From Desulforhabdus sp. TSK (GTDB lineage Bacteria > Desulfobacterota > Syntrophobacteria > Syntrophobacterales > Syntrophobacteraceae): 64,000 nucleotides of DNA. The position numbers and the translations under genes are program-made. The DNA lies in contig NZ_BQXM01000003.1 in the NCBI RefSeq assembly GCF_022836495.1, positions 127,843 to 191,842 of the forward strand, read 5' to 3'. Position 1 is the first letter of the stretch. Each line of letters begins with the position of its first letter. The notes beneath the pieces were generated by a model, which worked only from the letters and a program-made list of their open reading frames with translations, did no database searches and was not told the DNA's origin. Shown piece by piece: positions 34,139 through 43,190 of the stretch.

Positions 34139-34473
34139 AGAGAAAAACGGATGAGCATGGAGACGAAATGACGCATCGAGAGAGCTGCAGCTGTCAGCAT
34201 GCCGCACGATCCACTTGCCCAATGGTGATGCTTGCGGCTGCCTTGTTGGTAGGAATTTGCTTTCAGCCGCCCATACTTCGGGGAGAAATGTTCGAGGAAA
34301 AGGACAGAATCATCTACAAGAGTGTTATGACCGACCAGGAACGGCAGGCAAGAGAAATGGAAGAGATATCCCAGAAGAACCTGTCGCACCGGATGCTCGA
34401 AAACATCATCATCGAAGTACCCCCCTATCCCAAAACCGAGTCCAATCCTCGAGAGCCTTCGCCCAGGCGGTAA
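34135..34473 (+). CDS. Unknown small exported or membrane protein
   Basis: 112 residues. A hydrophobic segment at about 30-48 (MVMLAAALLVGICFQPP) could be a signal peptide, particularly if the true start is the ATG at 34168, or a membrane anchor. The rest is charged and helical, ending in a proline-rich tail. Its ATG overlaps the stop of the preceding gene. No family recognised. Confidence 0.65.
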   Translation: MKRKTDEHGDEMTHRESCSCQHAARSTCPMVMLAAALLVGICFQPPILRGEMFEEKDRIIYKSVMTDQERQAREMEEISQKNLSHRMLENIIIEVPPYPKTESNPREPSPRR

Positions 34474-34559
34474 AACCTTCCCGATCCTCAGATTGCAGAC
34501 ACATCCAGAGACCCCGCAGCATCATGGCAGAATCAAATTGTTAAAGGGGCAGCCGCCAT

Positions 34560-34575
34560 TGGCCGAATATAGGCT
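34560..34575 (+). promoter_or_regulatory. Possible sigma-54 promoter before cheR
   Basis: TGGCCGAATATAGGCT keeps the invariant GG-N10-GC spacing but departs from consensus around both boxes. It lies about 75-105 bases before the cheR start candidates. Confidence 0.35.
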
Positions 34576-34678
34576 TGAAAATTAAGAGGTCCCTCCGCTC
34601 TCCCTCATTGCGGGCAGGGAAAGATTCAAACCGCAGGCATCGGCTCCAATGGTCTCAGACGGCGTAAAGGCAACAGCG

Positions 34679-35509
34679 ATGGAATTGTCACTCTCGGATG
34701 GACTTTTTCGCAAATTCAGCGACATGGTGTACGAGCACTGCGGCATCAATCTGCACGATGGAAAGAAAGCTCTTCTCCAGGCACGGTTGAACAAACGGTT
34801 GAGGGTTACGAAAGTTACATCTTATGAAGATTATTATCGTTATCTGACAAATCCCCATAATGATGGAGAGCTGACACACTTCCTGGACTGCATCTCTACC
34901 AATCTGACCTATTTTTTTCGAGAGTCTCAGCACTTCGACTTCCTCAAACAAAAATTGTTGCCCGAGCTCATCGAGCTCAAGCGCAAATCACGCACCAACC
35001 GCATTCGCATCTGGAGCGCCGGATGCTCCACGGGAGAAGAGCCTTACAGCCTGGCCATGTACTTCGCGTCGCAAATAGAGGATCTGCCCAAATGGGACTT
35101 ACGGATTTTGGCAACGGATATTTCCACGCGCGTCCTGGCGGTGGCTTCAAAAGGGATTTACAGCCGGTCGAAAATCGCGGGCATCCCGGAGTCCATGCGG
35201 CGCAGCTACTTTCAGCCATGCTGCCGGGATAAGGATTGCTCCGACTTCCAGATCGTTTCTCCCATCCGCAACCTTACGACCTTTCGACGCCTCAACCTGA
35301 AGGATCCATACCCTTTCAAAGGTCCATTCGACTTCATTTTCTGCCGAAATGTCATGATCTATTTCGACAAACAGACACAGGAAGCTCTGATTCAACGCAT
35401 GGCCTCCTACCTGGACACCGGGGGGTACCTCTTTGTCGGTCATGCCGAAAGCCTGACAGGGCTGAATCACCCGCTCAGCTATGTCCGTCCCGCTGTTTAC
35501 CGCAAATGA
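34679..35509 (+). CDS. cheR: Chemotaxis protein methyltransferase CheR
   Basis: Methylates receptor glutamates with S-adenosylmethionine. N-terminal helical domain (LSLSDGLFRKFSDMVYEHCG, ALLQARLNKRLR) and the Rossmann domain with RIWSAGCSTGEEPYSLAM, LATDIS, FDFIFCRNVMIYFD and LFVGHAES. About 276 residues from ATG 34679, preferred for its TAAAGGC site; an upstream ATG at 34649 is possible. First of an ordered run cheR-cheD-cheY-like-cheX-cheB-cheY-cheA-cheZ. Confidence 0.94.
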   Translation: MELSLSDGLFRKFSDMVYEHCGINLHDGKKALLQARLNKRLRVTKVTSYEDYYRYLTNPHNDGELTHFLDCISTNLTYFFRESQHFDFLKQKLLPELIELKRKSRTNRIRIWSAGCSTGEEPYSLAMYFASQIEDLPKWDLRILATDISTRVLAVASKGIYSRSKIAGIPESMRRSYFQPCCRDKDCSDFQIVSPIRNLTTFRRLNLKDPYPFKGPFDFIFCRNVMIYFDKQTQEALIQRMASYLDTGGYLFVGHAESLTGLNHPLSYVRPAVYRK

Positions 35510-35546
35510 AGCAGCGGGAAGATTCGTCCTGGAGGTGAGAAGCCAT

Positions 35547-36029
35547 ATGCGAAAAGTCATTGGAGTAGCGGATCTCGGCGTCAGCAATCAACCCGACGAA
35601 ATTCTGATCACTTATTCCCTCGGATCCTGCATAGCGGTCATGCTCTACGATCCCATAGCCAATGTGGGAGGCCTCCTGCACTACATGCTGCCGGAATCCT
35701 CCATGGATCCTGAAAAAGCCAGAAGCAAGCCGGCCATGTTCGCAGACACCGGCATCCCTGCCCTCTTCAAACAGTGTTATCGTTTGGGGGCCACAAAGCG
35801 TAATCTCGTCGTGCGGATTGCGGGTGGATCCCAGATCCTCGACGAAAACGGCGTCTTCAACATAGGGAAACGCAACTATCTGGCATTGCGAAATATTTTC
35901 TGGAGGAACAACGTACTGGTGACGGCGGAGCATGTCGGGGGCACCGTGAATCGAACCGTTCGCATCGAAATGAGCTCGGGGCGCGTGTTTTTGAAGGTCT
36001 CCGGCTCAGGCGAAACGGAAATGCCTTGA
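35547..36029 (+). CDS. cheD: Chemoreceptor glutamine deamidase CheD
   Basis: Deamidates receptor glutamines and may interact with CheC/CheX-type phosphatases. The catalytic Cys is in YSLGSCIAVMLYD and His in GGLLHYMLPES; VRIAGGSQIL and IGKRNY follow. 160 residues from the ATG at 35547 (GGAGGTGAGAAG upstream). An in-frame ATG at 35481 would overlap the end of cheR and adds atypical residues. Confidence 0.93.
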   Translation: MRKVIGVADLGVSNQPDEILITYSLGSCIAVMLYDPIANVGGLLHYMLPESSMDPEKARSKPAMFADTGIPALFKQCYRLGATKRNLVVRIAGGSQILDENGVFNIGKRNYLALRNIFWRNNVLVTAEHVGGTVNRTVRIEMSSGRVFLKVSGSGETEMP

Positions 36030-36074
36030 GTCAAAACCTGCACGGCACTGCACTTGACAAGGAAAGAGACAACA

Positions 36075-36497
36075 ATGGCCTACAATGTTCTCATGGTGGA
36101 TGATTCAGGCTCCATGCGAAAAATCCTCAAGAAGATCCTGTTGGTTTCCGGCTTCGATCTGGGAGAATGGTGGGAAGCTGAAAACGGCCTTGCTGCACTG
36201 AAAGTGTTGCAAGATCATTGGATCGACCTGGTGCTGTCCGATCTGCACATGCCGTTGATGAACGGCCTCGAGCTTCTGCAAACGTTGAAAAAGGAAGAAA
36301 AATGGCGTGATGTACCGGTGGTCTTCATCACCACCGAGGCCAATCAAGACCGGCTCAATGCGTTGCTGGCACTGGGGGCCAAGAGCTACATTCGCAAGCC
36401 CTTCCGCCCTGAAACGATCCACGTCCAATTGTCTCAGATCATGGGAGCTCCCAATGCACAAGGAATGTCACTCAGCGATGAAGGATGCGATTTCTGA
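36075..36497 (+). CDS. CheY-like single-domain response regulator
   Basis: 140 residues, receiver domain only: VDDSGSMRKILKKIL, phospho-Asp in LVLSDLHMPLMNGLE, FITTEANQDR and Lys in SYIRKPFRPE. Compared with CheY at 38220 it has a short extra tail. ATG at 36075 preferred to a TTG at 36054. It overlaps the cheX-like gene that follows, so the two may act as regulator and phosphatase. Confidence 0.9.
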   Translation: MAYNVLMVDDSGSMRKILKKILLVSGFDLGEWWEAENGLAALKVLQDHWIDLVLSDLHMPLMNGLELLQTLKKEEKWRDVPVVFITTEANQDRLNALLALGAKSYIRKPFRPETIHVQLSQIMGAPNAQGMSLSDEGCDF

Positions 36498-36946
36498 GGT
36501 CTTCGAAACCATGTTCTTTGTCATGGTGGATTTTCCAGCTGATGCCCTGGAAATAGAAAAGGATGTGTGAGTCGCGCATCGGCCTGTACCGGGAAAAGGT
36601 CAGGCAACAGGAAATCGCTTTTCGATTCCACAAAGACTTCGCTCGAATGCTGACGGCAAATCTTCTGAGCAAGCGAGAAGACGGAGTTGCTGAAGACGAG
36701 CTCGAAGATGCCATGAAGGAGCTCGCCAACATGGTGGGGGGAAGCTACCTGTCACGGCTGCACCAAGACGCCTGGGAACTGGGAATTCCTCATCTCCTGT
36801 CCCCCGGAAAGGAGACAGATGAAGGCCTCCGACAACTCTCGGTGTCATACTTTGGAGCCCCGGCAGGTGAAATTCGCATTCACTCCAACGCGCCATGCCA
36901 GGACCGATTGTCCCTTTTGCCCCCCAAAGGCTTGCAGCAGGTATAG
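36454..36946 (+). pseudogene. CheX/CheC-like phosphatase split by a frameshift
   Basis: The first frame (from ATG 36454) reads MKDAISEVFETMFF, a typical CheX start, and ends at TGA 36568-36570. The second frame, shifted +1 and open from 36563 to 36946, continues the same family: ESRIGLYREKV, FHKDFARMLTANLL, DAMKELANMVGGSYL. The ExxN phosphatase motif is in KELANM. One extra base at GTG-T-GAG would explain the break. It may be a true pseudogene, a programmed +1 shift at TGA, two coupled genes, or a sequencing error; the second frame has a poor ribosome-binding site. Confidence 0.65.
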
Positions 36947-36998
36947 GGCCGGCATGACGATGGTCTTTAAGCTCCATGCAGGGCACCATGCTCCTTGA

Positions 36999-38081
<1,083 letters not shown>

Positions 38082-38219
38082 CATTAGAGGCGGAGACCCG
38101 CTTCAGGCACACATGAGTCTGCCGCTGGAAGGTGACACGGCCTCATTGGGACGAAACCTCGAAACGATCTTTTGGATTTATTTTCAAGCATACCTTCACT
38201 CATCGAAGAGGAGTAGACG

Positions 38220-38603
38220 ATGGCATACAAGGACATGACGGTCCTCGTCGTAGATGATTTTTCCACGATGCGACGCATTGTGCGGAATATCCTGCGGGAC
38301 CTCGAATTCAAGAATATTCTCGAAGCTGAAAATGGATCATCCGCCCTCGATATTTTGAACAGTCAGGACGTAGATCTCGTGGTTTCCGACTGGAACATGC
38401 CCAAGATGACCGGGCTGGAGCTCCTGAAGAGCGTGCGGGCGACGGACAGGTTGAAGAACATTCCGTTTCTCATGGTGACTGCCGAAGCACAAAAGGAAAA
38501 CATCGTGGAAGCGGTGAAGGCCAAGGTCAGCAACTATATTGTGAAACCGTTTACGGCAGCCACCATGGCGGAAAAACTGGCCAAGATACTGCCCCCCAAC
38601 TGA
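38220..38603 (+). CDS. cheY: Chemotaxis response regulator CheY
   Basis: Carries the signal from CheA to the flagellar motor. 127 residues, the usual CheY length: VVDDFSTMRRIVRNIL, phospho-Asp in LVVSDWNMPKMTGLEL, LMVTAEA and YIVKPFTAATM. The FSTMRRI and DWNMP sequences are those of motor CheY proteins. GAAGAGGAG precedes the ATG. Confidence 0.95.
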   Translation: MAYKDMTVLVVDDFSTMRRIVRNILRDLEFKNILEAENGSSALDILNSQDVDLVVSDWNMPKMTGLELLKSVRATDRLKNIPFLMVTAEAQKENIVEAVKAKVSNYIVKPFTAATMAEKLAKILPPN

Positions 38604-38804
38604 TTTCCCCGTCAGCTCTTTTTCCGTGGCTTGAAGATTGACCCCAAGGTGGTTTGAAGAAGCAAGCCCCACCTTCCGTTTCTCTCCCCGTTTCCAAAGT
38701 GCTCGATCATGAGTACTGCATGAAGCACGATAGTCAGCTTGCTTCGGGCTCAGGAGGGACCTCAGACACGGCGGCACCGGGAACAGAGCAGGAGTGCAAG
38801 GATA

Positions 38805-40976
38805 ATGAAATCCGAAGAATCTGTGCTTTCCCTCAATGATCTCAGGGATCTGCTGTCCAACGGAGTCATTGCTGGCGTCGATGATCTCATGGGTATGGGC
38901 GAATGCCTCAACCTCCTGGAGCTTGCAGAAGAAGCATCAGACCTGCCCGAACCTTCACGCGGGCAGATAGGCCGAATCAAGGAAATCATCAACAGGCTGA
39001 TCCTCCAGGAATCCGAGGACCAGGATTCCGATTGGAACGCCATTCAGCATTTGTTGAACAATCTGCTCCTGCCGACCCCTTTCGAAGGTTCCCCTTCAGA
39101 GGCAGACTCAGAGGCAGACCTGGCGATTTTCCAGGAATTGGATACGAGCGATCCAGAAGCCGTCCATGGCGATGCCATGCTCGCCCTTGAACTGCCCGAA
39201 ATATACGACCCTGAGCTTCTCAGCGATTTTATCGAGGAAGCGAAAGAGCATCTGGCGTCCATCGAACTGAACATGCTCGCCTTGGAAGCCAATCCCCTGG
39301 ACATGGAAGCCATCAACGCCGTCTTCCGACCTTTCCACAGCATCAAGGGAGTCGCAGGTTTTTTGAACCTGGGTGATATTCATCACTTGAGCCATGAAGT
39401 CGAAAACCTGCTGGACGCCGCCCGCTCCGGGCATATTGTCGTCACGGAGCAGATCATCGATATCGTCTTGAACGCTGTGGACATTCTCAAAGCACTCCTG
39501 CGGGAACTGGAAAAACCACCAACCAGTCCATCAGCGGTGAGTGAGGCAGCCTCCCTGGTAGCTCCCTTCCTGGAAAGTATCAGGCGCATCCAGAAAGCGG
39601 AAACGGGGGAACGGGAACCTCTACCGAAGAAATTGGGGACTATTCTGGTAGAGCAGGGCGTTGTGGACGAGGAGGTGATCGAAGCGGCGGTCAAGGCCAG
39701 TATTTCCAAGGGAACGCGGCTGGGGGAAGAGCTGGTTTCCATGGGAGCCGTCTCACCCGCCCAAGTGTCCGAGGCTCTCAATGAACAACAGACCACCAAG
39801 GAGAATGTCTCTTCGGTTCGCATCGATACCCAAAAACTCGACAATCTTGTGGACATGGTGGGAGAGCTGGTGATTGCCCAATCCATGGTGCTTCTGAACC
39901 CGGATGTTCAAAACATCAGAGATCAGAAGCTCCAAAAGGATATCGCTCAACTGGGACGCATCACCGCCGAACTGCAGCGCATCAGCCTCTCCATGCGGAT
40001 GGTTCCCATCAAGAGTACTTTTCAAAAGATGATTCGCCTGGTTCGAGACCTGTCGAAAAAATCGGGAAAGAATGTTGCCCTGGAAATGCGGGGAGAGGAA
40101 ACAGAAATCGACCGCAATATGGTGGAGGAGATTTACGAGCCCCTCGTCCACATGATTCGAAATTCTGTGGACCACGGCATCGAGACTCCGGGGGAAAGGA
40201 CAATTGCCGGCAAAAAGCCTCAGGGAACGGTCTTCCTCTCAGCCGAGCAGAAGGGTGGAAACATTCTGATCCACATCCAGGATGACGGCTGTGGACTGAA
40301 TGTCGAGAAGATCCGCGCCAGGGCTGTGGAGCACGGGATCATTTCCACACATGAGATTTTGGAGGAACGGGAAATCTACGAGCTCATTTTTCATCCAGGC
40401 TTTTCCACCAATGAACAGGTCACCGAAGTCTCAGGTCGGGGCGTGGGGATGGACGTCGTGAAAAGAAGTGTCGAGAGGCTCCGGGGAAAAATCGAGATAT
40501 CCAGCTCCCAGGGCTGCGGCACCCAATTCAATCTCAAGCTCCCCCTCACCATGGCCATCATCGATGGAATGATCGTCCGCGTCGGCGAAGAAAGGTTTGT
40601 CGTGCCCACCATCGCTCTCAATGAATCCCTGCGCCCATCGAAGGACGCTTACGTCACGGTCCAGGGAAAGGGGGAGCTCATCAGAGTGAGGGAAAAGCTC
40701 ATGCCCCTCATCAGGCTGCATGAAATTTTCGAAGTGCCTCCGCGCCATTACGACCCATGGGAGGGTTTGCTGCTGGTTGTCAATGAGGATAACCGATCCT
40801 ACTGCCTGCTGGCCGACGAAATCATCGGACGCCAGGAAGTGGTCATCAAGAGTCTGGGGTCAACCCTCCGCCTTCTAGGAGGGATCTCGGGAGGAGCCAT
40901 TTTAGGGGATGGGAAAGTGGCATTGATCGTGGATGTCAAAGGCATCGTGAGTCTTTATGAGGATAATGGAAAATGA
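38805..40976 (+). CDS. cheA: Chemotaxis histidine kinase CheA
   Basis: 723 residues. The N-terminal 120 residues are helical and unassigned; the HPt/P1 domain follows with phospho-His178 in RPFHSIKGVAGFLNL. In place of a usual CheY-binding P2 there is a segment at about 273-329 (KKLGTILVEQGVVDEE and TRLGEELVSMGAVSPAQ) that resembles the paired motifs of MshEN domains. Dimerisation (SSVRIDTQKLDNLVDMVGEL), ATPase (HMIRNSVDHGIE, DDGCGLN, GRGVGMDVVK) and CheW-like domains complete it. ATG 38805 has AAGGATA upstream. Ends overlapping the CheZ fusion. Confidence 0.95.
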   Translation: MKSEESVLSLNDLRDLLSNGVIAGVDDLMGMGECLNLLELAEEASDLPEPSRGQIGRIKEIINRLILQESEDQDSDWNAIQHLLNNLLLPTPFEGSPSEADSEADLAIFQELDTSDPEAVHGDAMLALELPEIYDPELLSDFIEEAKEHLASIELNMLALEANPLDMEAINAVFRPFHSIKGVAGFLNLGDIHHLSHEVENLLDAARSGHIVVTEQIIDIVLNAVDILKALLRELEKPPTSPSAVSEAASLVAPFLESIRRIQKAETGEREPLPKKLGTILVEQGVVDEEVIEAAVKASISKGTRLGEELVSMGAVSPAQVSEALNEQQTTKENVSSVRIDTQKLDNLVDMVGELVIAQSMVLLNPDVQNIRDQKLQKDIAQLGRITAELQRISLSMRMVPIKSTFQKMIRLVRDLSKKSGKNVALEMRGEETEIDRNMVEEIYEPLVHMIRNSVDHGIETPGERTIAGKKPQGTVFLSAEQKGGNILIHIQDDGCGLNVEKIRARAVEHGIISTHEILEEREIYELIFHPGFSTNEQVTEVSGRGVGMDVVKRSVERLRGKIEISSSQGCGTQFNLKLPLTMAIIDGMIVRVGEERFVVPTIALNESLRPSKDAYVTVQGKGELIRVREKLMPLIRLHEIFEVPPRHYDPWEGLLLVVNEDNRSYCLLADEIIGRQEVVIKSLGSTLRLLGGISGGAILGDGKVALIVDVKGIVSLYEDNGK

Positions 40977-42373
40977 CCTTAACCATTGAAAACGAAGACT
41001 GGACCGAACTGATTCAAACAGTGAAGGACGTCCGTGAAAAATCAACCGCGTGGGTCGGTTCCGGAGGATCTTCAGAACAAATTGCCGAATCCCAACAATT
41101 GTTGCAGTCATTCCATATTACGGCGGCCATGTTGGGATTGCAGGAGTTGGAAGAGGCCGGGCTACATTTGGAAAAATACCTCCTGGAATCCATAAAGCAC
41201 GGCAGTAACGGCAGTTCTGTCAGCTCCTTCAATGCGGCGTTGGACACCCTCCTGGAACGTTTGGAAACACTCCCGGAAGCCAACCATCACGGGTCGTCTC
41301 TACTGGAAGAGGTCTCGGCCGCCTTGAATGGCTCCCGGAGAATAGAAGAGACGCCCATCCAGATCCACGAGGGGGCATCCGAACAATCCGGACATCTCAG
41401 CACACAGCAACAAGACTTGGAGGAAGGAACCGCGCTGGAGGAGGTTTGTAATTTTGCCTTGGACGACCTCCAAGGCCTGGAAAGCATCGTCTCGAAGCTC
41501 GGAGGCAAGATGGTCTTTTCCCCTGAATTCCTGAACGAGGGGGGGGGAGGGAGCTTCCAGCTCCATTTTCCCGGCAATCCATCCATTCTGAAGCGCCTGG
41601 GAACGCTGCTGGCGCCCTGTGATCCCGACGCACAGTTCGCGTCCCATCTCGTGCACCATGATGTTATGATCGAGCGAATCCTCCAGAGGATCAAGGAGTT
41701 CATGAATGCACTTTCCTCGGGTAACCTCGCCGACGCGCAGGAGATCCTGCTCACTTTCCATGAAAAGCAAAGTGATGCGGGCCTCTTTGTGGAGATCGGG
41801 ACCCTGGCGAGAGACCTGCATAATTCCCTCAAAGGCTTCATGAATACCATGGACCCTGCTTTGAAGGACCTGGTCACTGACAATCTGCCGGATTCAGGAA
41901 ATCGGCTGGAGCATATTCTGCGTCTCACGGAGAATGCCGCCACCACGACCCTGGACCACGTTGAATCCCTGCAAAAGCGCAATCAGATGGACCAGGCAAA
42001 ACTGGAAGAGCTCCAACAGCTCTTCTCAGGGTTGAAGGCCATCGGGGGAAGTGCACAAGACCGACTGTCTGAGGGTCGTGAGCTCCTGCACGAATTGAAT
42101 GCCTCAGCGGTGCAAACTCGTGATGACCTCGTCACCATCCTGACGGCCCAGGATTATCAAGACCTCACCGGACAGATCATTCTGAAGATCATCAATCTCC
42201 TGAACGATCTTCAGCTGAAGATGGTCAATCTCATCCGGACTTTCGGAGTCTCCATCGAGGATCACAAGAAAGGCCAGACGAACGAGCTCTACGGACCGGC
42301 TCACCAAGGGAAACTGGACGCCCTCCACAGCCAGGACGATGTGGACAACCTTCTGGCGGAATTCGGCTTCTGA
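40973..42373 (+). CDS. cheZ: CheZ-like phosphatase with HPt-like N-terminal region
   Basis: 466 residues. The C-terminal half (about 230-466) is CheZ: a long helical hairpin with AQDYQDLTGQIILKIINLL holding the catalytic Asp and Gln, and the terminal CheY-binding peptide DDVDNLLAEFGF. The first half has no CheZ counterpart; residues about 38-75 (QLLQSFHITAAMLGLQELEE) resemble an HPt helix with a His at 48 but Thr in place of the usual Lys. Starts within the cheA stop (ATGA), so production is coupled to CheA. CheZ is uncommon in this group, and this fusion is unfamiliar to me. Confidence 0.85.
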   Translation: MTLTIENEDWTELIQTVKDVREKSTAWVGSGGSSEQIAESQQLLQSFHITAAMLGLQELEEAGLHLEKYLLESIKHGSNGSSVSSFNAALDTLLERLETLPEANHHGSSLLEEVSAALNGSRRIEETPIQIHEGASEQSGHLSTQQQDLEEGTALEEVCNFALDDLQGLESIVSKLGGKMVFSPEFLNEGGGGSFQLHFPGNPSILKRLGTLLAPCDPDAQFASHLVHHDVMIERILQRIKEFMNALSSGNLADAQEILLTFHEKQSDAGLFVEIGTLARDLHNSLKGFMNTMDPALKDLVTDNLPDSGNRLEHILRLTENAATTTLDHVESLQKRNQMDQAKLEELQQLFSGLKAIGGSAQDRLSEGRELLHELNASAVQTRDDLVTILTAQDYQDLTGQIILKIINLLNDLQLKMVNLIRTFGVSIEDHKKGQTNELYGPAHQGKLDALHSQDDVDNLLAEFGF

Positions 42374-42511
42374 TGTAAGGGGAAATCATTGAAAACAGTG
42401 CCCGGCACCGGCTGTGCTGCATTACAGGAAGTGCAGCCCGCCGAGCACCGGCCTTTGTCAGGGCATGACAGACCGGCCGGGATGAAGCGGCTGGCGGCAA
42501 CGATTACAAGA

Positions 42512-42554
42512 GAAAGGGCCCAAGGGTGACCGGAGTGCAGAAATGGGCCCTTTC
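42512..42554. terminator. Hairpin between convergent cheZ and cheW
   Basis: GAAAGGGCCC and GGGCCCTTTC form a perfect 10-bp stem, with A-rich sequence following and T-rich sequence on the opposite strand. Likely a bidirectional terminator. Confidence 0.6.
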
Positions 42555-42585
42555 AAAATGATTTCATCATAAGGAGGGAGTTATT

Positions 42586-43083
42586 TTATGCGGCTTTCAG
42601 AGCGAGAGACAGTTCGTCAGCCGTCAGCACGCGATCGATATCCAATAGAATCTTGACGTGCCCTTCGGTTTTCGCCATACTCAGGATGTACTCGGTGTCC
42701 AGTTTGGCGCCGAATTTTGGGGTTTCCTCTATGTCATCGCCTCGGATTTGCACCACTTCCGACACAGAATCGACGACGATGCCCATCATGGTGGAACCGG
42801 AGGGTCCGGATATCTCCACGACAATGATACAGGTCCTTTCAGTATAATCATGACAGGTCATTCCAAATTTCAGCCGTAAATCCACCACAGGAATCACCTT
42901 ACCCCGCAAATTCACTACACCTTTAACAAAATCAGGCGTCTGAGGCAGCGTTGTGATGGGCATCATTCCAATGATCTCCTTGACCTTCAGGATCTCAATT
43001 CCGTAGTCCTCATCCGCCAGTGTGAAGGTCAAGTACTTGCCTCCCTTATCGATCCTTATGTTCTGATTTTTTTTTTCCATCAT
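42586..43083 (-). CDS. cheW: Chemotaxis coupling protein CheW
   Basis: Scaffold linking CheA to receptors. 165 residues: YLTFTLADEDYGIEILKVKE, PDFVKGVVNLRGKVIPVVDL, and VDSVSEVVQI are standard CheW motifs. It is encoded opposite to the other che genes and faces cheZ. A sigma-28-like promoter is seen about 60 bases upstream. Confidence 0.94.
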   Translation of the reverse strand: MMEKKNQNIRIDKGGKYLTFTLADEDYGIEILKVKEIIGMMPITTLPQTPDFVKGVVNLRGKVIPVVDLRLKFGMTCHDYTERTCIIVVEISGPSGSTMMGIVVDSVSEVVQIRGDDIEETPKFGAKLDTEYILSMAKTEGHVKILLDIDRVLTADELSLALKAA

Positions 43084-43141
43084 GATCCCTTCGTCAACGC
43101 AGGTCCCTTGTTTTGTGCAATACAGCCCTTTACCGGTGGAA

Positions 43142-43169
43142 TATTCGGCTGCTTCATGAGAATTCTTTA
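43142..43169 (-). promoter_or_regulatory. Possible sigma-28 promoter for cheW
   Basis: Minus strand TAAAGAAT-N12-GCCGAATA resembles the sigma-28 consensus TAAAGTTT-N11-GCCGATAA, with one extra spacer base and a changed -10 tail. Confidence 0.4.
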
Positions 43170-43190
43170 ATACTCTCGACCACGCTCACC

